NCBI GenBank assembly: GCA_945878405.1
Contig: CAMCTJ010000003.1
Span: forward strand, 62,001-126,000
Direction: 5' to 3'
From: Bdellovibrio sp. ZAP7
GTDB taxonomy: Bacteria; Bdellovibrionota; FAC87; UBA2466
Length of the DNA: 64,000 nucleotides
Shown one piece after another: positions 11,360-19,361 of this stretch (the stretch's first letter is position 1; each line of letters starts with the position of its first letter). Under the pieces are notes generated by a model. It saw only the letters and a program-made list of their open reading frames with translations, searched no databases and had not been told where the DNA came from. The translations under genes and the position numbers were made by a program.

Positions 11360-12292
11360 ATGATTGAAGTTCGTAATCTAACCAAAAAATATGGCGATCG
11401 TACTGCCATCAACCAACTCACTTTTTCGGTCGCCCGGGGGGAAATCCTTGGCTTTTTGGGACAAAACGGGGCGGGCAAAACAACGACCATGAAGATTTTG
11501 ACTGGATTTATGCCAGCAACAAGCGGGTCTGCTTCTATCGGCGGGTTTGATGTTCTTGAGAACCCCTATGAGGTGAAGAAGAAAATTGGCTACTTGCCGG
11601 AAACTCCGCCCATTTATCCGGAGCTGTTAGTTTACGAGTACTTGTCTTTCGTGGCTGAGCTGCGAGGTGTCTCCAAATCTGAAAGAAGCAAAAAAATAGA
11701 TAAGGTGATAGAGCTCTGTCACTTGGGAGATGTCAGACGACGATTGATTGGAAACTTATCTAAGGGATATCGACAAAGAGTGGGGCTAGCTCAGGCGTTA
11801 ATTCACGATCCTGAAGTTTTGATTTTAGATGAGCCCACCGTTGGGCTAGATCCCAAACAAGTCAATGAAGCCCGAGGCCTTATTAAAAATCTCCGCGGCG
11901 AGAAAACGGTAATTTACAGTACTCACATTCTTTCAGAGGTGGCCGCCACTTGTGATCGCATTATTGTGATTGATCGCGGGAATATCGTTGCTCAAGAGGC
12001 GCTGAATCCCATGGGCGCCACCGGCGGCGTTGTCAAAACAGAAATTATTGTCAGAAAAGTGGCAGATGATCTCAGAAAGAAGATAACTTCTGTTTCGGGA
12101 GTGAAGGAAGTTCATATAACCTCCAATGGAGCCCACCGATTAATCGTAGAATCAGAAGCAAACGAAGAAGTTATTGCAGAGGTTTCTCGGGTGGTTGTCG
12201 AGAGCCGGTCCGGTCTTATTCGAATGTCCCCAGTCCAACAAGCCTTAGAGGAATATTATTTAACCCTGATTACCGGGAAAGGGGGGCCATGA
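11360..12292 (+). CDS. ABC transporter ATP-binding protein (GldA-like)
   Basis: 310 residues. Complete ABC ATPase: Walker A in GQNGAGKTTTMKI, signature LSKGYRQRVGLAQAL, Walker B VLILDEPTVGLDP, H-loop YSTH. It has the extended C-terminal region seen in GldA/NatA-type exporters. The ATG at 11360 has GGGAG 9 nt upstream; the in-frame ATG at 11336 lacks one and precedes the conserved MIEVRNLTKKYG start. The stop overlaps the permease start by ATGA. With the next two genes it forms a Gld-like ABC system; in Bacteroidetes the analogous set supports gliding or secretion, but the substrate here is unknown. Confidence 0.9.
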   Translation: MIEVRNLTKKYGDRTAINQLTFSVARGEILGFLGQNGAGKTTTMKILTGFMPATSGSASIGGFDVLENPYEVKKKIGYLPETPPIYPELLVYEYLSFVAELRGVSKSERSKKIDKVIELCHLGDVRRRLIGNLSKGYRQRVGLAQALIHDPEVLILDEPTVGLDPKQVNEARGLIKNLRGEKTVIYSTHILSEVAATCDRIIVIDRGNIVAQEALNPMGATGGVVKTEIIVRKVADDLRKKITSVSGVKEVHITSNGAHRLIVESEANEEVIAEVSRVVVESRSGLIRMSPVQQALEEYYLTLITGKGGP

Positions 12293-13068
12293 GCATGAGA
12301 GGATCAGTTGCCATTCTAAAAAAAGAACTGAGAAGCTATTTTTACTCTCCCGTCGCTTATGTGATTTTGGGAGTTTTTCTCTTTATTATGGGAGTGATAT
12401 TTGCCAAGTTTGTGGATATCTACCAGCGATTTAATACAGTCCAGCGATTTGGGGGGGCTCAGGGAATTACACTAGATAAGCTAGCAACCTATCTTTACCA
12501 AAACATGGCCTTTATTCTTTGTTTTGTGACTCCGTTTCTTACCATGCGGCTATATGCCGAGGAGAAGCGGCAACACACGCTCGAGCTTCTTTTCACGGCA
12601 CCTTTGAAAAAATTTGAATTAGTTTTTGGTAAATTCCTAGCTGCTTATTCCCTGATGGTTTTCATGGTGGTGGTTTCCTTTATTTACGTGCTCTTCATGA
12701 TCATTTGGGGAAATCCAGAGCTGCCGATTATTGCTACTACCTATCTAGGGTTACTTTTGGCTCTAGCTTGTTACGTTTCCTTAGGGGGACTTATTTCTGC
12801 GATGACCAATAGCCAGGCAATCGCAGCTGTTTGGACATTTATCGCACTTCTTTTGCTTTGGCTTCTTCAGTCGTTGGGACAGGGAATTTCAGCCAAGACT
12901 GGTTTTGTTGAGTGGGGGCCGTTGCTGGTCTTTCTTTCTCCTCTGGGTCACTTCAATAGTTTTTCTGAAGGACTTATCCACTTGAAGGACATTGTGTATT
13001 TCCTCAGTTTTACGGTGATCTCTCTTTATTTCACTTACTGTGTCGTTGAAAGCAATCGGTGGAGGTAA
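12289..13068 (+). CDS. ABC-2 type permease (GldF-like)
   Basis: 259 residues, inner membrane, about six hydrophobic segments. It starts with a short cytoplasmic stretch (VAILKKELRSYFYSPVAYVI), which is the typical opening of GldF/ABC-2 permeases, and has the ABC-2 signature region MRLYAEEKRQHTLELLFTAP after the second membrane segment. It is translationally coupled to the ATPase (ATGA overlap) and is 6 bp before the GldG-like gene. Confidence 0.9.
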   Translation: MSMRGSVAILKKELRSYFYSPVAYVILGVFLFIMGVIFAKFVDIYQRFNTVQRFGGAQGITLDKLATYLYQNMAFILCFVTPFLTMRLYAEEKRQHTLELLFTAPLKKFELVFGKFLAAYSLMVFMVVVSFIYVLFMIIWGNPELPIIATTYLGLLLALACYVSLGGLISAMTNSQAIAAVWTFIALLLLWLLQSLGQGISAKTGFVEWGPLLVFLSPLGHFNSFSEGLIHLKDIVYFLSFTVISLYFTYCVVESNRWR

Positions 13069-13074
13069 AGAACT

Positions 13075-14637
13075 ATGAATGATGGAAAAGCTTTTTATCC
13101 CACTCTTATTGGGTCTGTGGCGATAGGTTTAATTGCGTTGGTAGCGCTTTACCTGGCTCCCGAGACCCCTCTGGTTGCGCAAATAATGGGTGGTTTGTTT
13201 GTGGTGGTTTTGTTGGCGCACCTATTTATGAACGTCGCTGCTTATAAAAGTCTATTTAAAAGAAGAACTACCCAACTCGGACTCCAAGCGGTCATTAACG
13301 CTGTTTTGGTGCTTGCGATCGTTGTGGTGGTGAATCTCATCATCAGTAATTACGACATCAAGAAGGACATAACAAAAAACAAAATTCATACTCTGTCCGA
13401 ACAATCCATTAAGGTCCTTGCGGGACTCAAAGGAGACGTGGTTCTAAAGGCCTTTGTAAATCCAACCCAGGTTCAAGAATTTGAAAACATTTTTTCAAAG
13501 TATACGTATCATTCGAAACTGCTGAAGAGAGAATTTGTCGATGTAGATAAGGATCCGCTTTCGGTCCAAAAATACAACATTCGAACTGCGGGAACGGTGG
13601 TCGTCGAAAGTGGCGATCGCACGGCGCGGGTCGAAAACCTATCTGGTCCAGACGATCCAAAGCTCGAAGAAAAACTCACCAATGCCATTATTTCTGTTAC
13701 CAAAGGTGGGAAAAAGAAACTCTATTATTTATCTGGGCATGGCGAACGGCTTTTGTCGGATACGGGGCGCGAGGGCTTTTCCGAAATAAAATCAGCGCTA
13801 GAGAGCGGAAGATACCAGGTGGAAGAGCTCAGCATTTTAGAAAAGGGGGAAATCCCTAAGGATGCTGAGATCCTGATGGTGGCCGGTCCCAAATCGGAAT
13901 TCATGCCTCAAGAATATCAAGCGATGGAAGGATTTTTAAAAGCCGGTGGAAAGATGTTGTTTATGGTCGAGCCCACCTCGCCCAAGTCTGTTCGGGACTT
14001 TTTGTTAAAGTTTGGAGCTGACTGGAAGCCCAAGAAGGTAGTGCTAGAAACAAACAGTCTTCAACAGCTGGCTGGTGGAAACCCGCTTACACCGATTGTC
14101 ACTAGCTACGATCGAAATCACGAAATCACACGCGAGTCTAAACAACTCACTCTGTTTCCGATCTCGACGCCCGTGGAAAAGACAGCCAAAATACCAGAGG
14201 GAGAAACTATCACGAGCCTTTTTTCGTCCAGTGCGAAGAGTCTTGAGACGGATTTGCAAGGGGACAGAGTTAAGGTTAATCAAGCCACCGATCGTAAAGG
14301 GCCCCTCTCTTTGGCCTTGGCGATTAGCGGCCCCGTGAAAAAGAAAGAAGAGTCGGAGAAAACGCTCGAGTTCAGGCTGGTTGTGGTTGGTGATTCTGAT
14401 TTTGCTTCAAATCAAGCGCGGCAGTTTGGGATGAATGCTGACCTTTTTCAAAACATATTGAGTTGGCTGGCTCAAGAAGAGGATCTGATTGCTATTCGGC
14501 CCAAAAATGCTGGTGAAAGCCAGTTTGATATCACCGAGCAGAGAAGCCGAGTGATTAATCTAGCGTCTATCATCATTGCTCCGTTGGTGATGTTTATCTC
14601 TGGGATTTGGGTCTGGATCAGTCGTCGCAGAAGATAG
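13075..14637 (+). CDS. GldG-like ABC transporter auxiliary protein
   Basis: 520 residues. Three N-terminal membrane helices, a long extracytoplasmic domain and one C-terminal membrane helix (about 495-513) followed by a basic RRRR tail. After the third helix comes DITKNKIHTLSEQSIKVL, the conserved opening of the GldG/DUF4350-type extracellular region, and later YYLSGHGERLL and LMVAGPKSEF. The domain resembles a substrate-binding or accessory domain of the Gld ABC complex. It is the last gene of the three-gene unit and nearly meets tsaB tail to tail (6 bp). Confidence 0.85.
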   Translation: MNDGKAFYPTLIGSVAIGLIALVALYLAPETPLVAQIMGGLFVVVLLAHLFMNVAAYKSLFKRRTTQLGLQAVINAVLVLAIVVVVNLIISNYDIKKDITKNKIHTLSEQSIKVLAGLKGDVVLKAFVNPTQVQEFENIFSKYTYHSKLLKREFVDVDKDPLSVQKYNIRTAGTVVVESGDRTARVENLSGPDDPKLEEKLTNAIISVTKGGKKKLYYLSGHGERLLSDTGREGFSEIKSALESGRYQVEELSILEKGEIPKDAEILMVAGPKSEFMPQEYQAMEGFLKAGGKMLFMVEPTSPKSVRDFLLKFGADWKPKKVVLETNSLQQLAGGNPLTPIVTSYDRNHEITRESKQLTLFPISTPVEKTAKIPEGETITSLFSSSAKSLETDLQGDRVKVNQATDRKGPLSLALAISGPVKKKEESEKTLEFRLVVVGDSDFASNQARQFGMNADLFQNILSWLAQEEDLIAIRPKNAGESQFDITEQRSRVINLASIIIAPLVMFISGIWVWISRRRR

Positions 14638-14643
14638 TTCAAA

Positions 14644-15288
14644 CTAGTCAAAATGTGCACTTCCAAAATAAAGAGGAGATAGATCTGCAAGGTCTTGTGG
14701 ACGGTGTTCCTTTTGAGAAGATAAATCTGTAAAAAACCGCAAGTGTCCCGCTTTCAGAGGAAAGAGTATACCGGTTCCCACTCTTTCTTCGCCGAGAACA
14801 ATTCTGTCCGGAAGACCTGAAAAAGAAGAGCCCTGGTGTATTTTTTCCGAGGCTTTTTTAAGTTGGTTACCGGCCATTTCAAAAGATGAAACAACAAACT
14901 TGTCGGCAGTCAGATAGGACAAAACATCTATAGGAGGGATTCTCTTTTTTGGATCTTGTTCTTCAAAAAAGGCACGTGCCCGCGCCTCAGGACCTTCAAC
15001 GGTTACGATGGGCTTTGAGGTGGCCAGGGCAAAAGCTTTGAGGGTCGCGTAAGCGATCCGAAGGCCTGTAAAAGATCCTGGCCCGCTGCTTGTTACCCAA
15101 ATGGAGAGATCTGAAATCGCAATTCCATGATGCGAAAGCAAAGATCGCATTTCATCTAGAAGGGTTTCGGAATGAGTGAACGAACCCGGCAGATCTTTTT
15201 CAAAAATTAAATGAGGACGAGACGCGTTTTCAAAAACACAAAAGGATCCTTTGGGTGACGAGAGATCTAAAGCAAAACAAAGCGCCAT
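14644..15288 (-). CDS. tsaB: tRNA threonylcarbamoyladenosine biosynthesis protein TsaB
   Basis: 214 residues, ASKHA-fold non-catalytic partner of TsaD in making t6A37 on ANN-decoding tRNAs. Diagnostic segments: ALDLSSPKGSFCVFE at the N-terminus and the nearly invariant SGPGSFTGLRIAYATLKAFA (about 71-90). The C-terminal half is the variable region common in TsaB. It is monocistronic, convergent with the GldG-like gene, and its promoter must lie in the region that also holds the structured element at 15331-15428. Confidence 0.93.
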   Translation of the reverse strand: MALCFALDLSSPKGSFCVFENASRPHLIFEKDLPGSFTHSETLLDEMRSLLSHHGIAISDLSIWVTSSGPGSFTGLRIAYATLKAFALATSKPIVTVEGPEARARAFFEEQDPKKRIPPIDVLSYLTADKFVVSSFEMAGNQLKKASEKIHQGSSFSGLPDRIVLGEERVGTGILFPLKAGHLRFFTDLSSQKEHRPQDLADLSPLYFGSAHFD

Positions 15289-15330
15289 TGAAACGAAGTA
15301 TCCAGATTTGTCAGATTAAACAAGAAAATT

Positions 15331-15428
15331 AGGGCGGAGGTTCCAAACTGGACATGCCGGGCGAGGGGTTGGCCCAGCGTAGGATTCCGGTTTCGGGGGT
15401 TTGTCCGATATTGGGAACCTTCCGCCCT
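15331..15428. ncRNA. Candidate structured RNA or element with a long GC-rich closing stem
   Basis: The arms 15331-15344 and 15414-15428 pair almost perfectly (AGGGCGGAGGTTCC with GGAACCTTCCGCCCT, one bulged T). The pairing can extend inward (CCAA with TTGG, one bulged G). Inside are GGACA 15350-15354 with TGTCC 15402-15406, GGGC 15359-15362 with GCCC 15372-15375, and CCG 15387-15389 with CGG 15394-15396. This gives a closed multi-branched fold of about 98 nt. Direction is undecided: downstream of the plus strand is only a short TTT, while the minus strand runs into AATTTTCTTGTTT. It does not show the SRP domain IV loop, tmRNA, RNase P, or any riboswitch core I know. It sits between tsaB (minus) and the ferredoxin gene (plus). 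Confidence 0.5.
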
Positions 15429-15642
15429 TTGCTTAGGAACGCGCTATAAATTCTTCTTATTTCCTATTTTTCTTACTCCTCTAATCGCGCATTCCTGAAG
15501 TTAAAATCAGTATAACGCGAAGCGAAAACAGGGTTCAATATACAAGGTGTGGACAGTGGGTTTTATTCTGAAAGGACAGCGACTTACAGAATTGTGGAAT
15601 TTTACTAGGCGGCGAAATGTCCAATTGTTAGATAGTGGAGAA

Positions 15643-15912
15643 ATGGTTTTGAACTCCAAAGTCACCCTACTGATACGGCGATCCCAATCCAACGAGCCGA
15701 ACGTTGTTGAAGTAGAAAGAGGCGAAAATCTACGGCAGGTCCTTTTGAGAGAAAGTCTGACGCCCTATCAAGGGAATAAAAAGATTTTTAATTGCCGTGG
15801 AATGGGAATATGCGGCACCTGCAAGGTCCTTGTTTTTGAAAACGGTGAGTGGTGGGACAAGCGCTCGTGTCAAATTCAGTGCTTTAAGAACCTTGAAATT
15901 CAACTAAAATAA
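15643..15912 (+). CDS. [2Fe-2S] ferredoxin-like protein
   Basis: 89 residues from ATG 15643. A ubiquitin-like beta-grasp ferredoxin: VTLLIRRSQ strand, then the cluster motif NCRGMGICGTCKVLV with Cys-x5-Cys-x2-Cys, and a further Cys near the C-terminus (KRSCQIQC) as likely fourth ligand. Such proteins carry single electrons in the cytosol. The start is uncertain: GGAG at 15637-15640 is too close to ATG 15643 and better placed for TTG 15649, while an in-frame GTG at 15547 would add a 32-residue stretch without family resemblance. The long space upstream (15289-15642) holds the structured element and a TATAAC hexamer at 15511-15516, nothing else recognisable. The next gene starts 27 bp after the stop. 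Confidence 0.8.
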   Translation: MVLNSKVTLLIRRSQSNEPNVVEVERGENLRQVLLRESLTPYQGNKKIFNCRGMGICGTCKVLVFENGEWWDKRSCQIQCFKNLEIQLK

Positions 15913-15939
15913 AGGGTCCTTCATCAAGCGAGAGAAATC

Positions 15940-16614
15940 ATGAAAATAACAGGCTATGGGTATTCAGTCATCGGTGGCAGAGAAACCAATCAGGACTCAT
16001 TTTTAGTTGATAACAAAGTGAAACTTTATGCTGTGGCCGACGGAGTTGGCGGGGGCTTGCGAGGAGAAGAAGCTTCCAAAATGGCTGTAGATGGCCTTCA
16101 AAAAAAATATATCCCGGGGGAACTTCTAAAACCGGTCATAACGCAATTAGCGGATGATGTTTTAAAAGAAGCTTTGGAATCCTGTAACGGACAGGCCCTC
16201 ATGGGAACCACCCTTACCGCGGTTCAACTGACCGACAACTTGATTCACCTTTGTCACGTGGGGGATTCGCGAGCTTACCTTTTTGACGGGAGCGCCCTTC
16301 AACAATTGACCGAAGATCATGAGTTCTTTGATGAGGAATCCAAAGGAGCTGTGTTGAGTTCCTATTTGGGGCTGGACACAAGAGTTCATCAATTAACCGT
16401 TTTAGAAGAGTCGATAGAAGCCAAGCCCGGGCAGGCACTCCTTCTTTGTAGCGATGGTCTTTATAAGCAAATGTCCGAGATGCAGTTGGTAACCCATTTG
16501 AGAAATCACTTGAGTGAACCACAGAAACTATTGGAACAGCTCTGCCACGAAGCCTCTAAAGTGGAATACTCAGACAATATTACGATCGTTTTAGTCCTCT
16601 TTGAAAATCCATGA
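15940..16614 (+). CDS. PP2C-family Ser/Thr protein phosphatase (second copy)
   Basis: 224 residues, a soluble PP2C domain. Motifs: GGRETNQDS, VADGVGGGLRGEEAS, MGTTLTAVQL, HVGDSRAYLFDG, CSDGLYKQM and YSDNITIVL, so the metal-binding aspartates are in place. It is more compact than the copy at 5851-6564. GAGAG precedes the ATG. The stop overlaps the Rieske gene start (ATGA), which ties a protein phosphatase to redox and sulfur-amino-acid genes. No kinase gene is nearby. Confidence 0.92.
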   Translation: MKITGYGYSVIGGRETNQDSFLVDNKVKLYAVADGVGGGLRGEEASKMAVDGLQKKYIPGELLKPVITQLADDVLKEALESCNGQALMGTTLTAVQLTDNLIHLCHVGDSRAYLFDGSALQQLTEDHEFFDEESKGAVLSSYLGLDTRVHQLTVLEESIEAKPGQALLLCSDGLYKQMSEMQLVTHLRNHLSEPQKLLEQLCHEASKVEYSDNITIVLVLFENP

Positions 16615-17000
16615 AGGCAAACTTAAGTGAAGCCACTGTTGTGGTTGCGAAAAAGAAGCTGTCGTCCGATCCCTCCACGACAGATTTTTCTGTAAAAATA
16701 AAAGGAAAAATTATCAAAGGTTTTGTTGTGCGTAGAGGCTCGGGTTTTTATGCATATCAAAATCTCTGCAGACACCTTCCCGTTACTCTTGATCTCAACG
16801 ACAACAGTTTTTTTAACCACGACAAAACAATGCTCCAGTGTCAAATGCACGGGGCCCTTTACGAGATGGAGTCGGGGCTTTGCGTGGGGGGGCCCTGCGA
16901 AGGAGCGAGATTAAGGTCCTTGCCACTTCAGGAAACCGACAGCCAATTGATAATTACCTTCCCGGAAGATGTGGTAGCAGAAGAGGTTTTAGATGGATAA
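16611..17000 (+). CDS. Rieske-type [2Fe-2S] protein
   Basis: 129 residues, no membrane segment or signal, so a soluble Rieske ferredoxin. Cluster ligands: Cys-x-His in LCRHLPV and Cys-x2-His in LQCQMHGALYEM. The spacing between the two pairs (about 21) is slightly longer than usual. The GLCVGGPCEGARLRSLPL segment after the cluster matches the Rieske GPC loop. It would pass electrons to an oxygenase or reductase not encoded nearby. It overlaps both neighbours: ATGA with the phosphatase, and 8 bp with the PLP enzyme. Confidence 0.9.
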   Translation: MKANLSEATVVVAKKKLSSDPSTTDFSVKIKGKIIKGFVVRRGSGFYAYQNLCRHLPVTLDLNDNSFFNHDKTMLQCQMHGALYEMESGLCVGGPCEGARLRSLPLQETDSQLIITFPEDVVAEEVLDG

Positions 17001-18141
17001 AAAAACAGGATTTAATACGAGAGCGATTCACTCGGGTGAGAAAGTTTTTGAGCGAGCAGTAACCCAGCCGATCTTTCAAACAAGCACTTACATCTTTGAG
17101 GGCGAGGCTCAATACCTTGATGTAAAATACGGCCGGCTAAACAACACCCCAAACCACCAGGCGCTCCAAGAAAAAATTGCTGATTTAGAAAAGACAGAAG
17201 ACGCCCTGGTTACTGCCTCTGGTATGGCGGCTATTACAACCGCGCTTCTAGGAGCGATCCAATCCGGTGGGCACTTACTCGCCCAGGACAATCTCTATGG
17301 GGGAACTTATTATTTCCTAAAAGAGGACTTTCCCTATTGGGGCCGAGAGGTTTCGCTGTTTCCAACTGAAGATTCGTCCTCTGTTGAAAAATATCTTCGA
17401 AAAAACACGAAGGCTATTTATGTGGAGACAATTTCCAATCCGCTCCTAAAGATTCCCGATCTAGAAAAAATCGTAGCTGTGGCCCACAAGCATGGCGCAC
17501 TCGCAATCATCGACAACACCTTTGCCTCTCCCTATAACTTCAATCCAGCTGATTTAGGATTTGATATCGTCCTTCATAGCGCTACAAAATATCTAAATGG
17601 GCACACCGACGTCTTAGCCGGTGTGGTAGCAGGGCGGAAGGAAAGACTAGCAGACATAAGAAAGTTGGTTTGTCATTTGGGGCCAACGCTCGATCCCCAT
17701 GCTTGTTTTTTATTGAATCGAGGCATTAAAACCTTAGGCCTTCGCGTGAGAGAACATAATTCAAGCGCCCTTGAGCTTGCACATTTTCTTCGAGGTTTGA
17801 AACGGGTGGAACGAGTCTATTATCCCGGCTTAGAGGACCACCCAGACCATGCGCGAGCAAAAAGATTTCTTAGGGGCTTCGGAGGAATGGTGTCTTTTGA
17901 TTATAAGGGCAGTCCAGATGAGTTGGAGTTGGCGATGAGCCGTCTTCGCATACCCTTTATAGCGCCCAGTTTGGGCGGCGTGGAAAGTCTTATTACTCGT
18001 CCTAGCACGACATCCCACTCTGGAATTTCTCCCGACGAAAGAACTCGATTGGGAATTAAAGATGCTCTGGTGCGGCTATCCGTTGGGCTGGAAGATATCA
18101 GCGATTTGAAAGATGACTTTCGAGAAGCCTTCGATGCTTAA
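16993..18141 (+). CDS. Trans-sulfuration PLP enzyme (cystathionine gamma-synthase/lyase family)
   Basis: 382 residues, Cys/Met metabolism PLP family, fold type I. Visible motifs: YGRLNNTPNHQALQEKIADLE, SGMAAITTALL, YVETISNPLLKIPDL, DNTFASPYNFNPADLG and the PLP lysine in HSATKYLNGHTDVLAG; SLGGVESLITRP near the C-terminus. Members make or cleave cystathionine (MetB, MetC) or use O-acylhomoserine with sulfide (MetY/MetZ). Which reaction applies cannot be read from the motifs. It is the last gene of the coupled ferredoxin-PP2C-Rieske cluster. Confidence 0.9.
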   Translation: MDKKTGFNTRAIHSGEKVFERAVTQPIFQTSTYIFEGEAQYLDVKYGRLNNTPNHQALQEKIADLEKTEDALVTASGMAAITTALLGAIQSGGHLLAQDNLYGGTYYFLKEDFPYWGREVSLFPTEDSSSVEKYLRKNTKAIYVETISNPLLKIPDLEKIVAVAHKHGALAIIDNTFASPYNFNPADLGFDIVLHSATKYLNGHTDVLAGVVAGRKERLADIRKLVCHLGPTLDPHACFLLNRGIKTLGLRVREHNSSALELAHFLRGLKRVERVYYPGLEDHPDHARAKRFLRGFGGMVSFDYKGSPDELELAMSRLRIPFIAPSLGGVESLITRPSTTSHSGISPDERTRLGIKDALVRLSVGLEDISDLKDDFREAFDA

Positions 18142-18179
18142 GACTTGAATTTTTGTAACTGAAGTCCTAGAGTTTTTTT

Positions 18180-18692
18180 ATGAAAAAAATCATCTCATTA
18201 TTTATCATCTCATTTTCAATTTTTGGTTTCTGTGCCAATGCCAAAAATGAAGCAACAAAAAAAGGAAAAAGTCCCATGATCTATATTGAAACCGCTTACG
18301 GAACAATTGAAGCTGAGCTTTACTCAGAGGATGCACCAAAAACCGTCGCTAGAATTACTGAGTTAGCGAACAAAAACTTTTATGATGGCCTGACTTTTCA
18401 TAGAGTGATTCCGGGTTTTGTAGCTCAGGGCGGAGATCCTTCTGGAAATGGCACTGGTGGATCCGGCACAAAATTAAAATCAGAGTTCAACAAACGAAAG
18501 CATTTAGAAGGAACTCTCGCAATGGCCAGATCTTCTGATCCCGATTCTGCTGACAGCCAGTTTTACATTTGTCTTGGCGCCCAACCACATTTGGACAATC
18601 AATACACGATTTTCGGCCAAGTAGTTAAAGGGCTGGACGCTGTTAAAAAATTGAAGGCCGGGGATAAAATGACCAAGGTCTACGTAAAGTAG
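18180..18692 (+). CDS. Exported cyclophilin-type peptidyl-prolyl isomerase
   Basis: 170 residues with a signal peptide (about 1-21, ending CANA), so likely periplasmic. Cyclophilin domain: FHRVIPGFVAQGGDP, the GNGTGGSG loop, LAMARSSDPDSADSQFYI and TIFGQVVKGLD. The family speeds proline isomerisation during folding. A separate gene 38 bp after the PLP enzyme. A small AT-rich hairpin (18695-18709) lies between its stop and the convergent gene. Confidence 0.93.
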   Translation: MKKIISLFIISFSIFGFCANAKNEATKKGKSPMIYIETAYGTIEAELYSEDAPKTVARITELANKNFYDGLTFHRVIPGFVAQGGDPSGNGTGGSGTKLKSEFNKRKHLEGTLAMARSSDPDSADSQFYICLGAQPHLDNQYTIFGQVVKGLDAVKKLKAGDKMTKVYVK

Positions 18693-18695
18693 ATC

Positions 18696-18998
18696 TTAAT
18701 TTTTAAGATGTGCTAAGTGAGCAGGCGGCTGTACTTGGAGTCTTTCCATTAAACTAAAAAGTCCCTGCTCATTTTCGGCAACAAGCTCTGCCGACGGGCA
18801 AGTCCAAATCCAATCAGTTCCTTTTTTTTGAGTGAGAAACAGATAGTTGATCCTATCTAAGTTTCCTAGAGTGACAGGAATAATTCGTCGCAGTCCATCC
18901 GAAGCTTTTTCCAGCTGAGAATCCAGCTGAGGAATATCTTTCTTCAAAGAGATGAGATCTTCTGGGTTCGACCGACGAATAATATAACGCATTGCCAT
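18696..18998 (-). CDS. Small protein of unknown function
   Basis: 100 residues, not recognised. No signal peptide or membrane segment. The N-terminus MAMRYIIRRSNPEDLISL and the later RINYLFLTQKKGTDWIW look like alternating strands and helices of a compact soluble domain. It is convergent with the cyclophilin gene (3 bp) and divergent from the RRM gene. A normal-looking intergenic region upstream and a stop placed just at the neighbour's end favour a real gene. Confidence 0.55.
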   Translation of the reverse strand: MAMRYIIRRSNPEDLISLKKDIPQLDSQLEKASDGLRRIIPVTLGNLDRINYLFLTQKKGTDWIWTCPSAELVAENEQGLFSLMERLQVQPPAHLAHLKN

Positions 18999-19040
18999 TG
19001 GTACTTTATACTGCGGGCCAAGCTGAATGACAATAGGAGC

Positions 19041-19070
19041 TTGAAGCGCACTGTTTCAAGATGAAATACT
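19041..19070 (+). promoter_or_regulatory. Candidate promoter for the RRM gene
   Basis: TTGAAG (19041-19046), 18-nt spacer, AATACT (19065-19070), followed by an AGGAG ribosome binding site and the ATG at 19089. The match is moderate. Confidence 0.4.
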
Positions 19071-19088
19071 TAAACAGGAGATTCGCTC

Positions 19089-19361
19089 ATGCCCAAAAAG
19101 CTCTATATAGGTAACCTCAGCTATGAAATTACAGACGATGAATTACATCAAGTTTTTAGCCAGTGTGGACAGGTTTTAAGCGCCAAAGTCGTTAAAGACC
19201 GTGATTCAGGACAGTCCAAGGGGTTTGGGTTTGTCGAAATGCCCAACGATGATGAAGCCACTCACGCGGTGGATAGAATGAATGGCTTTGATCTCAAGGG
19301 CCGGGCTTTGGTAGTCGATATCGCTCGAGAGCCTGAAAAAAGGGGTCGAGGCCGATATTAG
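19089..19361 (+). CDS. RRM-type RNA-binding protein
   Basis: 90 residues, one RNA recognition motif and a short RGRGRY tail. RNP2 is LYIGNL (5-10) and RNP1 is KGFGFVEM (about 46-53). Bacterial single-RRM proteins of this size (Rbp type) bind RNA and are often cold-responsive; the target is not known. Start supported by AGGAG upstream. The last 4 bp overlap the end of the convergent RMD1-like gene. Confidence 0.93.
   Translation: MPKKLYIGNLSYEITDDELHQVFSQCGQVLSAKVVKDRDSGQSKGFGFVEMPNDDEATHAVDRMNGFDLKGRALVVDIAREPEKRGRGRY

Noticed and set aside
15331-15428. SRP RNA, 6S RNA or tRNA-Sec
   Set aside because: The SRP domain IV GGAA loop with its conserved flanks is absent on both strands, the length is too short for 6S RNA, and no T-arm or anticodon arm can be drawn.
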